Origin: an uncultured Bacillaceae bacterium
GTDB taxonomy: Bacteria; Bacillota; Bacilli; Bacillales; Alkalibacillaceae
Reading direction: 5' to 3'
Length of the DNA: 6,877 nt
Assembly (NCBI GenBank): GCA_937983065.1
Contig: CALKAL010000156.1
Location: forward strand, 1 to 6,877
In this document: positions 1 to 6,703 of the stretch, one piece after another
Numbering within the stretch: the first letter of the stretch is position 1
Layout: each line of letters starts with the position of its first letter
Notes under the pieces: generated by a model
Told to the model about the DNA's origin: nothing
Seen by the model: only the letters and a program-made list of their open reading frames with translations
Database searches by the model: none
Made by a program: the position numbers and the translations under genes

Positions 1-368
1 ATTATGTAAGTAGACATGGGGAAGAAGCCGCCAATCGTTATAGCGCGCGCCCAGGCCAAAGTGAACATCAAACTGGATTAGTCATGGATATAACGAGTGA
101 AAGTGTCAATTTTCAACTAACCGAACAATTTGGTGACACGGAGGAAGGGATTTGGCTTCGTGATCATGCCCATGAATTTGGTTTCATTATTCGTTATCCA
201 AAAGATATGGAGCATATAACAGGTTACATTTATGAGCCTTGGCATATTCGTTATATGGGTGTTGATGTTGCTAAAGAAGTTTATGAAAGTGGTCTAACTT
301 ATGAGGAGTTTTTAGTAGAGAAGGGAGTTCTTGATGATGTCCACACCACGAAGATCGAGACAGAATAA
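1..368 (+). CDS. D-alanyl-D-alanine carboxypeptidase, VanY/DacY-like (peptidase family M15B), C-terminal part
   Basis: This is the 3' end of a gene whose start lies left of the window; the frame is open from position 3 and stops with TAA at 366-368, giving about 121 residues. It carries the zinc-site signature of M15B peptidases: an ARPGQSEHQTG block at about 48-77, in which the His (66-68) and the Asp of the following LVMD (87-89) are expected zinc ligands. The family block YEPWHIRY lies at 231-254, with the catalytic Glu at 234-236 and the third zinc-ligand His at 243-245. All core catalytic residues of the visible half are intact. The family removes the terminal D-Ala from peptidoglycan stem peptides outside the membrane; that this copy does so is inferred from the motifs. 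The membrane anchor or signal peptide would be in the missing part. Its last 35 bases overlap the start of the CapA-family gene, so the two are probably co-transcribed. Confidence 0.93.
   Translation, partial: YVSRHGEEAANRYSARPGQSEHQTGLVMDITSESVNFQLTEQFGDTEEGIWLRDHAHEFGFIIRYPKDMEHITGYIYEPWHIRYMGVDVAKEVYESGLTYEEFLVEKGVLDDVHTTKIETE
318..327 (+). promoter_or_regulatory. ribosome binding site for the CapA-family gene, inside the upstream coding region
   Basis: The sequence AGAAGGGAG resembles the AGAAAGGAG complement of the 16S rRNA tail with one G·U wobble. It lies within the last codons of the carboxypeptidase gene. Spacing from the final G is 3 bases to TTG 331, 6 to ATG 334 and 9 to ATG 337, which disfavours the TTG. 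Placement inside the upstream gene suggests translational coupling. Confidence 0.6.
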
Positions 369-1668
369 AAAGTCTTCTAAAAAATTTATTTGGGTATTTT
401 CAGTCATAATTATTATTGGGCTTGTCATCGGATTGAGTATAACGATGAGTGGATTTTTTGATGATGAAGCTGGAAATGAAAACGCTGATGACCTCGTAGA
501 ATCCGATTCAGATTCTGAACAGCAAGAAGATGAAAATATCGATGAAGAAGAACAGCTAGATGAAGAAGAGCAACTAGATGAAGAAGAACCCGAGCCTGAA
601 CCAGTAGAAACATTTACTGACATTCGGATTGCTGCTGTTGGTGACATCATGGTTCATAGTACTCAACTTACGAGTGCCTATGATAACGAAAGTGGGACTT
701 ACAATTTTAAACCAGTATTTGAGGACGTGAAACAAATATTGAATGCAGCCGATTTAACGATAGCTAATTTAGAAACGACAACTGCTGGACCATCTCGAGA
801 ATATACAGGTTACCCTATTTTTAACTCCCCTGATGAACTCATTGATGCCATTAAGTATGCAGGAGTCGATGTCCTTTCTACTGCTAACAATCATAGTTTA
901 GATACCGGTAGAGATGGACTGAAAAGAACGGTTAGCGTCATTCGTGAAAAAGGACTCGATTCAGTCGGTACATATGACGAAAACTCAGATGGACGGGTTT
1001 TAATAAAAGATGTTGACGGAATAAAAATAGCTATTCTTTCATATACAGAGAGCACGAATGGGTTAGGCGCCCAATACGCTAAAGAAGATTTAGATTCAAT
1101 GCTTAATATGATGGAAGAAGAAAAAATTATGAGCGACATTCATGAAGCGAAATCCCTCGGTGCTGACTTAATCATTACTTACATGCACTGGGGTCAGGAA
1201 TATATGCCAGAACCGAATGAGAAACAAGTCCAGTTAGCCCATCGAATGGCAGAGGAAGGGGCAGACGTTATACTCGGAAGTCACCCTCACGTCATTCAAA
1301 AATCAGAATTCATAGAGACGAATGGCAGACAAACTTTCGTCATCTATTCAATGGGGAATTTCGTCTCAAATCAGCGGATTGAAACGCTCGGTAGTGAATA
1401 CGAAAATACGGAAGACGGGGTTATCGTTAATTTAGATATTCGAAAAAGTGATTTAACAGGTGAAACGACAATTCAAAACGTCGAATACGTCCCAACTTGG
1501 GTATTACGGCATATGGAACAAGGCAAATCAAAATATACTTATCGAATTCTTCCGATTGAAATCTTCCTACTAAGCGAAGAAATCTCTGAAGAATTTAAAA
1601 AGAGAATGGAACGCTCATACGATGCAACCATTACAAAGATGGACGAAACACCAATTGAGGAGAATTAA
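334..1668 (+). CDS. CapA-family (PGA_cap, metallophosphoesterase-like) membrane-anchored protein
   Basis: The protein has 444 residues from ATG 334. A basic cytoplasmic tail (about 1-18, RRSRQNKK) precedes one membrane helix (about 19-40), so the bulk should lie outside the cell. A linker (about 43-92) is almost entirely Asp, Glu, Gln and Ser with no Lys or Arg, and includes a tandem DEEEQL repeat. The CapA domain runs from about residue 97, with AAVGDIMVHS (100-109), NLETT (145-149), NNHSLD (185-190), HWGQE (285-289), GSHPHV (315-320) and SMGNF (339-343); these Asp/Asn/His residues form the metal-binding-like site of the family. The family includes PgsA/CapA of poly-gamma-glutamate synthesis, but no pgsB or pgsC is visible, so a capsule role is not supported here. 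The start is ambiguous: TTG 331, ATG 334 and ATG 337 are consecutive in-frame codons; the GGGAG at 323-327 gives best spacing to 334 or 337. It overlaps the carboxypeptidase gene. Confidence 0.92.
   Translation: MMSTPRRSRQNKKSSKKFIWVFSVIIIIGLVIGLSITMSGFFDDEAGNENADDLVESDSDSEQQEDENIDEEEQLDEEEQLDEEEPEPEPVETFTDIRIAAVGDIMVHSTQLTSAYDNESGTYNFKPVFEDVKQILNAADLTIANLETTTAGPSREYTGYPIFNSPDELIDAIKYAGVDVLSTANNHSLDTGRDGLKRTVSVIREKGLDSVGTYDENSDGRVLIKDVDGIKIAILSYTESTNGLGAQYAKEDLDSMLNMMEEEKIMSDIHEAKSLGADLIITYMHWGQEYMPEPNEKQVQLAHRMAEEGADVILGSHPHVIQKSEFIETNGRQTFVIYSMGNFVSNQRIETLGSEYENTEDGVIVNLDIRKSDLTGETTIQNVEYVPTWVLRHMEQGKSKYTYRILPIEIFLLSEEISEEFKKRMERSYDATITKMDETPIEEN
541..588 (+). repeat. in-frame 18-bp tandem repeat coding DEEEQL
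   Basis: Units at 541-558 and 559-576 differ at only two synonymous positions, and a third unit is truncated at 577-588. The repeat encodes DEEEQL, DEEEQL, DEEE within the acidic linker of the CapA-family protein. The length is a multiple of three, so copy-number change would lengthen or shorten the linker without breaking the frame. Confidence 0.8.
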
Positions 1669-1685
1669 TAAAATAGATAGGTCTG

Positions 1686-1717
1686 AGGTTGGAGAAATTT
1701 TCACTCCAACCTTTTTT
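1686..1717 (+). terminator. intrinsic terminator of the carboxypeptidase–CapA unit
   Basis: GGTTGGAG (1687-1694) pairs with CTCCAACC (1704-1711) across a 9-base loop, A1686 can add one pair with T1712, and the hairpin runs into six T residues (1712-1717). It begins 18 bases after the TAA of the CapA-family gene. Confidence 0.9.
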
Positions 1718-1771
1718 CTGAAAAATAGGATTGAATCCTCCATAACCTTAAAGCTGCTAAAGTGCCAAAAT

Positions 1772-1810
1772 AAAAAAGCCTCCGCCACTCTTACTTGACG
1801 AAAGCTTTTT
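1772..1810 (-). terminator. intrinsic terminator of the prfB–cccB unit
   Basis: Read on the minus strand, a 12-bp stem is formed by the complements of 1799-1810 and 1773-1784, with two G·U pairs and a 14-base loop, and the transcript then ends in a U run (complement of A at 1772-1777). It lies about 10 bases beyond the cccB stop. The outer stem is A/U only, so on the plus strand it also ends in a short T run and may act weakly in both directions between the convergent genes. Confidence 0.85.
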
Positions 1811-1820
1811 AAACTTAATA

Positions 1821-2126
1821 TTACTGGTTCACTAACCAATCAGCAATTGTTTGAGCGTCTTCTTCACTCACGTTAACAGGTTGCATACTATCTTTTCCTT
1901 CAAGAATAATTTGCTGAATATCAGCTGAACTATACTTACTACCAACATCCGTCAATGGAGGTCCACCACCACCGGATAAATCGCCTCCGTGACAGACTGC
2001 ACAGTTGTTTCTATATAGATCTTCACCAGCTTGGTCACCACCGCCATTTGCAGCGTCATCACCGCCACCACAGGCAGCTAAAACTAACAGAAGACCGAAA
2101 ATGACTGCTACTACTTTTTTCTTCAC
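1821..2126 (-). CDS. cccB: cytochrome c-551, lipid-anchored
   Basis: The product has 101 residues. A lipoprotein signal peptide (MKKK followed by a hydrophobic stretch 5-18) ends in the lipobox LAAC, with Cys19 the expected lipidated residue. A Gly/Asp-rich flexible linker (about 20-35) leads to a single class I cytochrome c domain with the heme-attachment motif CAVCH (42-46), His46 as proximal ligand and Met81 in DSMQPV as the likely sixth ligand. CccB-type proteins carry electrons on the outer face of the membrane, probably between the bc complex and a terminal oxidase. The start is GTG at 2126, set by AGGAGGT at 2135-2141 with eight A residues between. It follows prfB by 50 bases with no terminator between, so it is probably read from the prfB promoter. 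prfB–cccB adjacency is known in Bacillus, supporting the symbol. Confidence 0.93.
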   Translation of the reverse strand: MKKKVVAVIFGLLLVLAACGGGDDAANGGGDQAGEDLYRNNCAVCHGGDLSGGGGPPLTDVGSKYSSADIQQIILEGKDSMQPVNVSEEDAQTIADWLVNQ

Positions 2127-2176
2127 TTTTTTTTACCTCCTCATTAATGATCTATTCCTAAAACGATCTTTTAAGT

Positions 2177-3281
2177 TTACTTAGAAACATTCGATCGTAA
2201 GTAGGCATCAATAAAATTATCTAAATCACCGTCCATGACAGCTTGGGTGTTACCATTTTCACTATTTGTTCGGTGATCCTTTACCATGTTGTAAGGGTGG
2301 AATACGTAAGAACGAATTTGACTGCCCCAGCCAATTTCTTTCTGTTCACCCCGAATGTTCGCTAATTCTTGTTGTTGACGCTCAATTTCCAACTGATAAA
2401 GCTTAGATTTTAACATCTTCATCGCGCGCTCTCGGTTTTGAATTTGAGATCTTTCCGATTGGCACGTCACGATCGTATTTGTTGGGATGTGGGTAATACG
2501 AACAGCCGAATCAGTCGTATTAACATGCTGTCCCCCCGCACCACTTGAGCGATACGTATCTATTTTCAAATCTTCAGTTTTAAGATCAATTTCAACATCA
2601 TCGTTAAATTCAGGCATTACATCAACCGAAACAAAGGATGTATGACGTCTCCCCGATGAATCGAAAGGAGAAATTCGGACTAACCGATGCACGCCCTTCT
2701 CTGCTTTCAAATAACCGTAAGCATTATGTCCCTTAATTAACAAGGTGACACTTTTCACACCCGCTTCATCCCCTGACAAATAATCGAGGGTTTCCACTTT
2801 GTAATTCCGTTTTTCCGCATAACGGGTGTACATACGTAAAAGCATTTCGGCAAAATCTTGGGATTCAGTCCCGCCTGCCCCTGGATGAATTTCCAAAATG
2901 GCATTATTTTTATCATAAGGTTCACTAAGCAATATTTCGATTTCAAAATCATTAAACTTATCGATGAGTTCTTTTAATTCATTTTGTAAATCATTAAATA
3001 ATTCCTCATCGTCTTCTTCTTTTACGAGCTCATACGCTACTTCCAACGACTCAAGGGATTCTTCATTCTCCGTAAAAGTGCCAATAAAGCTTTTTAATCC
3101 ATTTGCTTCATCAATGACTTGCTGTGCCTTATTCGAGTCATCCCAAAAATTCGGCTCAGTCATTTGCCTCTCTAGCTCCTCAATCCGCTTGCGATGACCC
3201 TCTAAGTCAAAGAGACCCCCTAAAATCTTCAATGCGATTTTGTAGCTTGTCTAACTCTTGTCGAATTTCTACTAATTCCAT
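2177..3281 (-). CDS. prfB: peptide chain release factor 2 (programmed +1 frameshift)
   Basis: RF2 recognises UGA and UAA and triggers release of the finished peptide on the ribosome. The gene is read as two pieces: 24 codons from ATG 3281 to CTT at 3210, then, after skipping T3209, 343 codons from GAC at 3208 to TAA at 2177. The 367-residue product matches the family length. The stop-recognition motif SPF falls at 204-206 and the catalytic GGQ (in GAGGQHVN) at 249-251, essentially the E. coli RF2 numbering. The N-terminal part is helical and rich in Glu/Asp; the C-terminus has the usual RTNSENGNTQAVMDG block. The ribosome binding site GAGGTGA (3287-3293) lies 8 bases from the ATG counted from GAGG. 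A simple gene finder would start at TTG 3232 and give a wrong N-terminus. cccB follows in the same unit. Confidence 0.96.
3207..3221 (-). promoter_or_regulatory. RF2 programmed +1 frameshift site
   Basis: On the minus strand the sequence reads AGGGGG TCT CTT TGA C. The internal Shine-Dalgarno-like AGGGGG (3216-3221) lies three bases before the slippery CTT codon (3210-3212) and the in-frame TGA (3207-3209), with C next, the poor-termination context known from E. coli prfB (one base differs, TCT for TAT). When RF2 is scarce the ribosome pauses at UGA, slips +1 to UUU and continues at GAC. This is the known autoregulation of RF2 and applies here by sequence identity. Confidence 0.95.
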
Positions 3282-3321
3282 CAAATTCACCTCAACACAC
3301 TTAATTATAACGCTTATCTTT

Positions 3322-3347
3322 ATTATACCACTGTCCATACCGTTCAA
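3322..3347 (-). promoter_or_regulatory. probable extended -10 promoter of prfB–cccB
   Basis: The minus strand shows TGGTATAAT, a perfect TATAAT (3322-3327) with the extended TGN (3328-3330). The best upstream -35-like hexamer, TTGAAC (3342-3347), is only 14 bases away, so the extended -10 would have to carry most of the recognition. A start near 3315 would leave a leader of about 35 bases before ATG 3281. The terminator at 3473-3520 separates it from secA. Confidence 0.6.
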
Positions 3348-3472
3348 ACCAAAATTTAGCATGCTTAATTGTTGACGAATTATGGATATAATATGGAAAT
3401 TTTGTGACGAAGGGAATGAATTAGCCCACTTTCATTTATAATTACCTGATTTGCCACCTCTTAATCATTTTC

Positions 3473-3520
3473 AAAAATAAAACTGCCTATACATCCTTGT
3501 TGAACGGACGTACAGGCAGT
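3473..3520 (-). terminator. strong intrinsic terminator after secA
   Basis: On the minus strand a 15-bp stem (complement of 3506-3520 with complement of 3482-3496, two G·U pairs) closes a 9-base loop and is followed by TTTT-A-TTTTT (complement of 3473-3482). It lies about 107 bases past the secA stop, so the mRNA has a fairly long 3' untranslated part. It makes prfB a separate transcription unit. Confidence 0.92.
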
Positions 3521-3627
3521 GGGTTTGGAAATATTAGTATTGCTGATTGGATCGGTGTAGAAAGTATTATCCCTTCCTTATGCGGGAAGTTTTTCAAAAA
3601 GTCTCCTTCCAACATCCTTCTCAATCA

Positions 3628-6144
3628 TTAAGACGCATTTCTTCCATGACAATGCTTATATTTTTTACCGCTTCCGCACGGGCATGGTTCATTTCGCCCG
3701 ACATTTTCTTTTTTCACATAAGGTTTACGTCTTTTCTGTTGAGCTTCTCTTCCGCCAGTGACCGCCTTGGCACCAGAAGCAACCTCAACCCGCTGCAAGT
3801 TATCGCGAATTTGTGCTTTCATCGCATATTTCGCAACTTCTTCCTCAATCGATGCGATCATCTCTTCAAACATTTGGAACCCTTCCATTTGGTATTCCTG
3901 GAGAGGATCCGTTTGGCCATATGCCCGTAAATGAATCCCTTGTCTAAGCTGGTCCATCTGGTCGATATGATCCATCCATTTAGCATCAACTGTGCGGAGT
4001 AAAATAACTTTTTCAAACTCACGCATCTGCTCTTCTGGAAGCTCTTCTTCGCGCTGATCATATTTCTTTTTAACGATCTCCATAATAAATTCGGTCATCT
4101 CTTCAGGCTCTTTACCTAATAAATCATTTACCGAAATTTCATCTTTTTCAACAATCGTCGCATGTAAAAAGTCTACGATCGAATTTAAATCCCAATTTTC
4201 TTCATCATCTTCTTGCGTATGAATGTTAACTTGGCGATCAACAGTTGATTGAATCATATTTTCAATAATATCGCGTAAATTTTCCGCCGTTAACACTTCA
4301 TGACGTTGTTCGTAAATAATATCACGTTGCTGGCGGAGCACATCATCATAAGCTAACAATTGTTTACGCGCATCGAAGTTATTTCCTTCGACCCGTTTTT
4401 GCGCCCCTTCAACAGCTCGAGAAACCATTTTACTTTCAATCGGTTGATCTTCGTCTAAACCAAGTCGGTCCATCATCGCTTTCATATTATCCGAACCGAA
4501 GCGACGCATTAACTCATCTTCCATCGATAAGTAAAACTGCGACACCCCTGGATCTCCTTGACGTCCAGAACGTCCACGAAGCTGGTTATCAATACGACGG
4601 GACTCATGACGCTCAGTACCGATAACAGCAAGACCACCAAGCTCGATGACCCCTTCGCCTAATTTAATATCTGTACCACGACCTGCCATGTTCGTCGCAA
4701 TCGTCACAGCACCTTTTTGACCCGCTTCAAGAATAATTTCCGCTTCTTTAAAGTGGTTTTTCGCGTTTAATACATTGTGCTTAATCCCTGCTTTTTTAAG
4801 AAGCTTTGAAATAAGCTCTGACGTTTCAACCGCAACTGTACCGACTAAAATTGGCTGCCCATTTTGATGACGCTCTTTAATATCATTAATGACTGCCCGA
4901 TATTTCGCTTCCGTCGTTTTATAAATTAAATCTGGTCGGTCATCACGAACGATCGGTTTATTCGTCGGGATAGCGACAACACTCATATTATAAATATTAC
5001 GAAACTCTTCTTCCTCTGTTTTCGCCGTACCCGTCATACCAGCTAATTTATCATACATCCGGAAATAGTTTTGGAAAGTAATTGTCGCAAGGGTCATACT
5101 TTCTTTTTGAATTTGCAAGCCTTCCTTCGCTTCAATTGCCTGGTGTAGACCATCACTGTAACGCCGACCTTTCATCAAACGTCCTGTGAACTGGTCAACG
5201 ATAACGACTTCCCCTTCTTGGACAACATAATCCGTATCCCTACGCATGACGACATGTGCCCGTAATGCCATATTGACATGATGAGTTAAAGAAACGTTGC
5301 CTAAATCGTATAAGTTTTCGATGTTGAAAAATTTCTCCGCTTTAGAAATCCCTTCTTCAGTTAATTGAACGTTACGCGTTTTTTCATCATACGTATAGTC
5401 CGTCTCACCATTTAACGTGCGAACGAATTGATCCGCTTGCAAATAATTCGTTTGTGACCGTTGCTGTGACCCTGAAATAATTAACGGTGTCCGCGCCTCA
5501 TCAATTAAAATCGAGTCGACCTCGTCAATGATCGCATAGTAAAGCGGGCGCTGTACCATTTTTTCTTTATACAACACCATATTATCCCGTAAATAATCGA
5601 AACCGAACTCATTATTCGTCCCGTACGTAATATCACATGCATAAGCTTCTCGCTTTTCATCCTTCGTTAATTCGTTCTTATTTAAACCGACTGTTAAACC
5701 GAGCCAGTTAAAAAGCTCTCCCATCTCCCGCGCATCACGGTCAGCTAAATAGTCGTTCACGGTGATGATGTGAACCCCTTTACCCGTGATCGCGTTCAAA
5801 TATGCCGGCATAGTCGAAGCAAGGGTTTTACCTTCCCCCGTCTTCATCTCAGCGATATCCCCGTTATGTAAGGCGATAGCCCCGACAAGCTGAACATAGT
5901 ATGGGCGCATATTTAAAACCCGTTTCGAAGCTTCCCGAACAACAGCATACGCCTCAACGAGTAAATCATCTAATGACTCACCATTTTGAAAACGTTCTTT
6001 AAACTCTTCCGTTTTCCTTTGAAGATTATAATCTTGAAGCTTTTCCATTTCTGGCTCTAACGCTTCAATTTGATCAGCAATCGCTTCTAATTTTTTTAAT
6101 TGTCTAGAGTTACCGTCACCAAAAATCTTCTTTATTAACTTCAT
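3628..6144 (-). CDS. secA: preprotein translocase ATPase subunit SecA
   Basis: SecA is the motor that pushes unfolded preproteins through SecYEG using ATP, at the inner face of the membrane. The 838-residue length fits Bacillus-type SecA. Nucleotide-binding domain 1 has Walker A in MKTGEGKT (100-107) and Walker B DEVD (207-210) followed by DEARTPLIISG. The preprotein cross-linking region lies about 225-370. Domain 2 has TNMAGRGTDIKLG (484-496) and motif VI QLRGRSGRQGD (521-531). The helical scaffold and wing regions follow (about 565-780). The C-terminus carries the zinc motif CPCGSGKKYKHCH (Cys821, Cys823, Cys832, His833), used for SecB or ribosome/phospholipid contact in other species. ATG 6144 is preceded by GAGGTG (6153-6158). 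No residue is obviously missing. It is a single-gene unit with promoter and terminator. Confidence 0.98.
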   Translation of the reverse strand: MKLIKKIFGDGNSRQLKKLEAIADQIEALEPEMEKLQDYNLQRKTEEFKERFQNGESLDDLLVEAYAVVREASKRVLNMRPYYVQLVGAIALHNGDIAEMKTGEGKTLASTMPAYLNAITGKGVHIITVNDYLADRDAREMGELFNWLGLTVGLNKNELTKDEKREAYACDITYGTNNEFGFDYLRDNMVLYKEKMVQRPLYYAIIDEVDSILIDEARTPLIISGSQQRSQTNYLQADQFVRTLNGETDYTYDEKTRNVQLTEEGISKAEKFFNIENLYDLGNVSLTHHVNMALRAHVVMRRDTDYVVQEGEVVIVDQFTGRLMKGRRYSDGLHQAIEAKEGLQIQKESMTLATITFQNYFRMYDKLAGMTGTAKTEEEEFRNIYNMSVVAIPTNKPIVRDDRPDLIYKTTEAKYRAVINDIKERHQNGQPILVGTVAVETSELISKLLKKAGIKHNVLNAKNHFKEAEIILEAGQKGAVTIATNMAGRGTDIKLGEGVIELGGLAVIGTERHESRRIDNQLRGRSGRQGDPGVSQFYLSMEDELMRRFGSDNMKAMMDRLGLDEDQPIESKMVSRAVEGAQKRVEGNNFDARKQLLAYDDVLRQQRDIIYEQRHEVLTAENLRDIIENMIQSTVDRQVNIHTQEDDEENWDLNSIVDFLHATIVEKDEISVNDLLGKEPEEMTEFIMEIVKKKYDQREEELPEEQMREFEKVILLRTVDAKWMDHIDQMDQLRQGIHLRAYGQTDPLQEYQMEGFQMFEEMIASIEEEVAKYAMKAQIRDNLQRVEVASGAKAVTGGREAQQKRRKPYVKKENVGRNEPCPCGSGKKYKHCHGRNAS

Positions 6145-6191
6145 TTATCTCGCACCTCTAATTCTCTTCTAATACGCTTCATGTACTTATT

Positions 6192-6221
6192 ATGATAACA
6201 CTAAAGAAATGAACGTGACAA
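6192..6221 (-). promoter_or_regulatory. probable sigma-A promoter of secA
   Basis: On the minus strand TTGTCA (6216-6221) and TATCAT (6192-6197) are 18 bases apart; each differs from consensus at one position. A start near 6184 would give a leader of about 40 bases. A second perfect TATAAT lies further upstream (6266-6271) but its -35 region is only a T-rich TTTTAT, so it is a weaker alternative. No riboswitch-like or leader-peptide arrangement is evident. Confidence 0.55.
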
Positions 6222-6290
6222 CTTAATCATATGGATAAACATTGGCTGTTATGCGTTTGTTTATTATTATATGTACACTTTTTTATGGAT

Positions 6291-6328
6291 AAAAAAAGAG
6301 GCTGATCCGTATCGAAACAGATCAACCT
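6291..6328 (-). terminator. intrinsic terminator of the 71-residue CxxC gene
   Basis: On the minus strand an 11-bp stem (complement of 6318-6328 with complement of 6299-6309, two T·G pairs) closes an 8-base loop and is followed by C and a run of seven T residues (complement of 6291-6297). It starts 26 bases after the small gene's stop and lies upstream of the secA promoter, so secA is transcribed separately. Confidence 0.9.
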
Positions 6329-6354
6329 AAAGTACAAGACCATAAAGGTAGAAT

Positions 6355-6570
6355 TTAATTTTTAATCTCATCAGGTTGAGGAAGGGTTGGGGCAAATGGA
6401 TTTTCCAAATGCTTAAAATCGGAGGCTAGATGTTTTAATTGCCATTCTAACTCACTTAACCGCTCATTCGTCGCGGCATTCATTTTCATTAATTGGGTTA
6501 TAAGTTGTGCTTGTTGGTCGACATACATTTTTAAATTGGAACACTTGGGGCAGTGTGTGGAGTCACTCAT
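6355..6570 (-). CDS. small hypothetical protein with an N-terminal HCxxC motif and predicted coiled coil
   Basis: I do not recognise this 71-residue protein. Residues 6-10 read HCPKC, a single CxxC knuckle with an adjacent His, half of a zinc-binding site; a full site would need a second copy by dimerisation or a partner. Residues about 14-56 are Gln/Leu/Lys/Glu-rich with hydrophobic residues at heptad-like spacing (L23, L27, M30, L38, L41, L45, L48, F52, L55), suggesting a helical coiled coil. The tail is Pro-rich and acidic (NPFAPTLPQPDEIKN). No signal peptide or membrane segment is seen, so it is probably cytoplasmic. It looks like a real gene: AAGGGGGG (6579-6586) lies 8 bases before ATG 6570 and a strong terminator follows the TAA. 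Function is unknown; a DNA- or protein-binding adaptor is only a guess. Confidence 0.75.
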   Translation of the reverse strand: MSDSTHCPKCSNLKMYVDQQAQLITQLMKMNAATNERLSELEWQLKHLASDFKHLENPFAPTLPQPDEIKN

Positions 6571-6625
6571 TCTCGTATCCCCCCTTCATGATCTTGTACC
6601 TATGTTATATCACGGATTTTTATTG

Positions 6626-6647
6626 AAAAAAAGCCCCTCTGAAAGGC
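6626..6647 (-). terminator. possible weak intrinsic terminator of an upstream minus-strand transcript
   Basis: On the minus strand GCCTT (complement of 6643-6647) can pair with GGGGC (complement of 6633-6637) across a 5-base loop, followed by seven T residues (6626-6632). Two of the five pairs are T·G, so the stem is weak. If real, it would isolate the 71-residue gene from whatever lies to the right. Confidence 0.35.
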
Positions 6648-6669
6648 GTCAAATCAATGTTTTTTATGA

Positions 6670-6703
6670 TTTTTTGCGCGTTTTTTTCTCGCATTGCAAA
6701 AAA
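6670..6703. repeat. imperfect inverted repeat with T/A-run arms
   Basis: TTTTTTGC (6670-6677) is the exact complement of GCAAAAAA (6696-6703); inside, GCG (6678-6680) matches CGC (6690-6692), leaving a 9-base T-rich loop and an ATT bulge (6693-6695). Neither strand has a following T run, so it is not a standard intrinsic terminator. Its role is unknown. Confidence 0.6.

Larger units (their letters stand above)
3282..3627. other. secA–prfB intergenic region
   Basis: This 346-base gap holds the secA terminator, the prfB promoter and the prfB ribosome binding site. Between about 3350 and 3470 and between 3521 and 3627 I see no convincing gene or RNA. The plus strand at 3372-3392 has TTGACG and TATAAT only 9 bases apart, too close for a sigma-A promoter, and no reading frame follows it. 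Confidence 0.6.

Noticed and set aside
312..650. Minus-strand frame rich in Ser and Cys across the CapA linker
   Set aside because: It is the complement of GAA/GAT-rich codons in the acidic linker, has no start signals, and overlaps a well-supported gene.
2964..3375. Plus-strand Ser-rich frames antisense to prfB
   Set aside because: They mirror the Glu/Asp-rich N-terminal coding region of prfB and have no ribosome binding sites or recognisable domains.
3372..3392. TTGACG and TATAAT on the plus strand as a promoter
   Set aside because: The two hexamers are only 9 bases apart and no plus-strand gene follows; the next ATG runs into TAG after two codons.
3577..3598. Plus-strand hairpin CTTCC/GGAAG followed by TTTTT as a terminator
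   Set aside because: The stem is only 5 bp and no plus-strand gene lies upstream, so there is no transcript for it to end.
3487..3615. A 42-codon minus-strand frame directly after secA, with AAGGAG before an internal TTG
   Set aside because: It ends inside the secA terminator stem, its ATG has no properly spaced ribosome binding site, and its sequence resembles no family. It is most simply 3' untranslated secA mRNA; conservation in relatives would change this.
3547..3930. Plus-strand open frame of 127 codons
   Set aside because: Most of it is antisense to the secA 3' end, with no ribosome binding site or promoter and a composition expected from the complement of secA.
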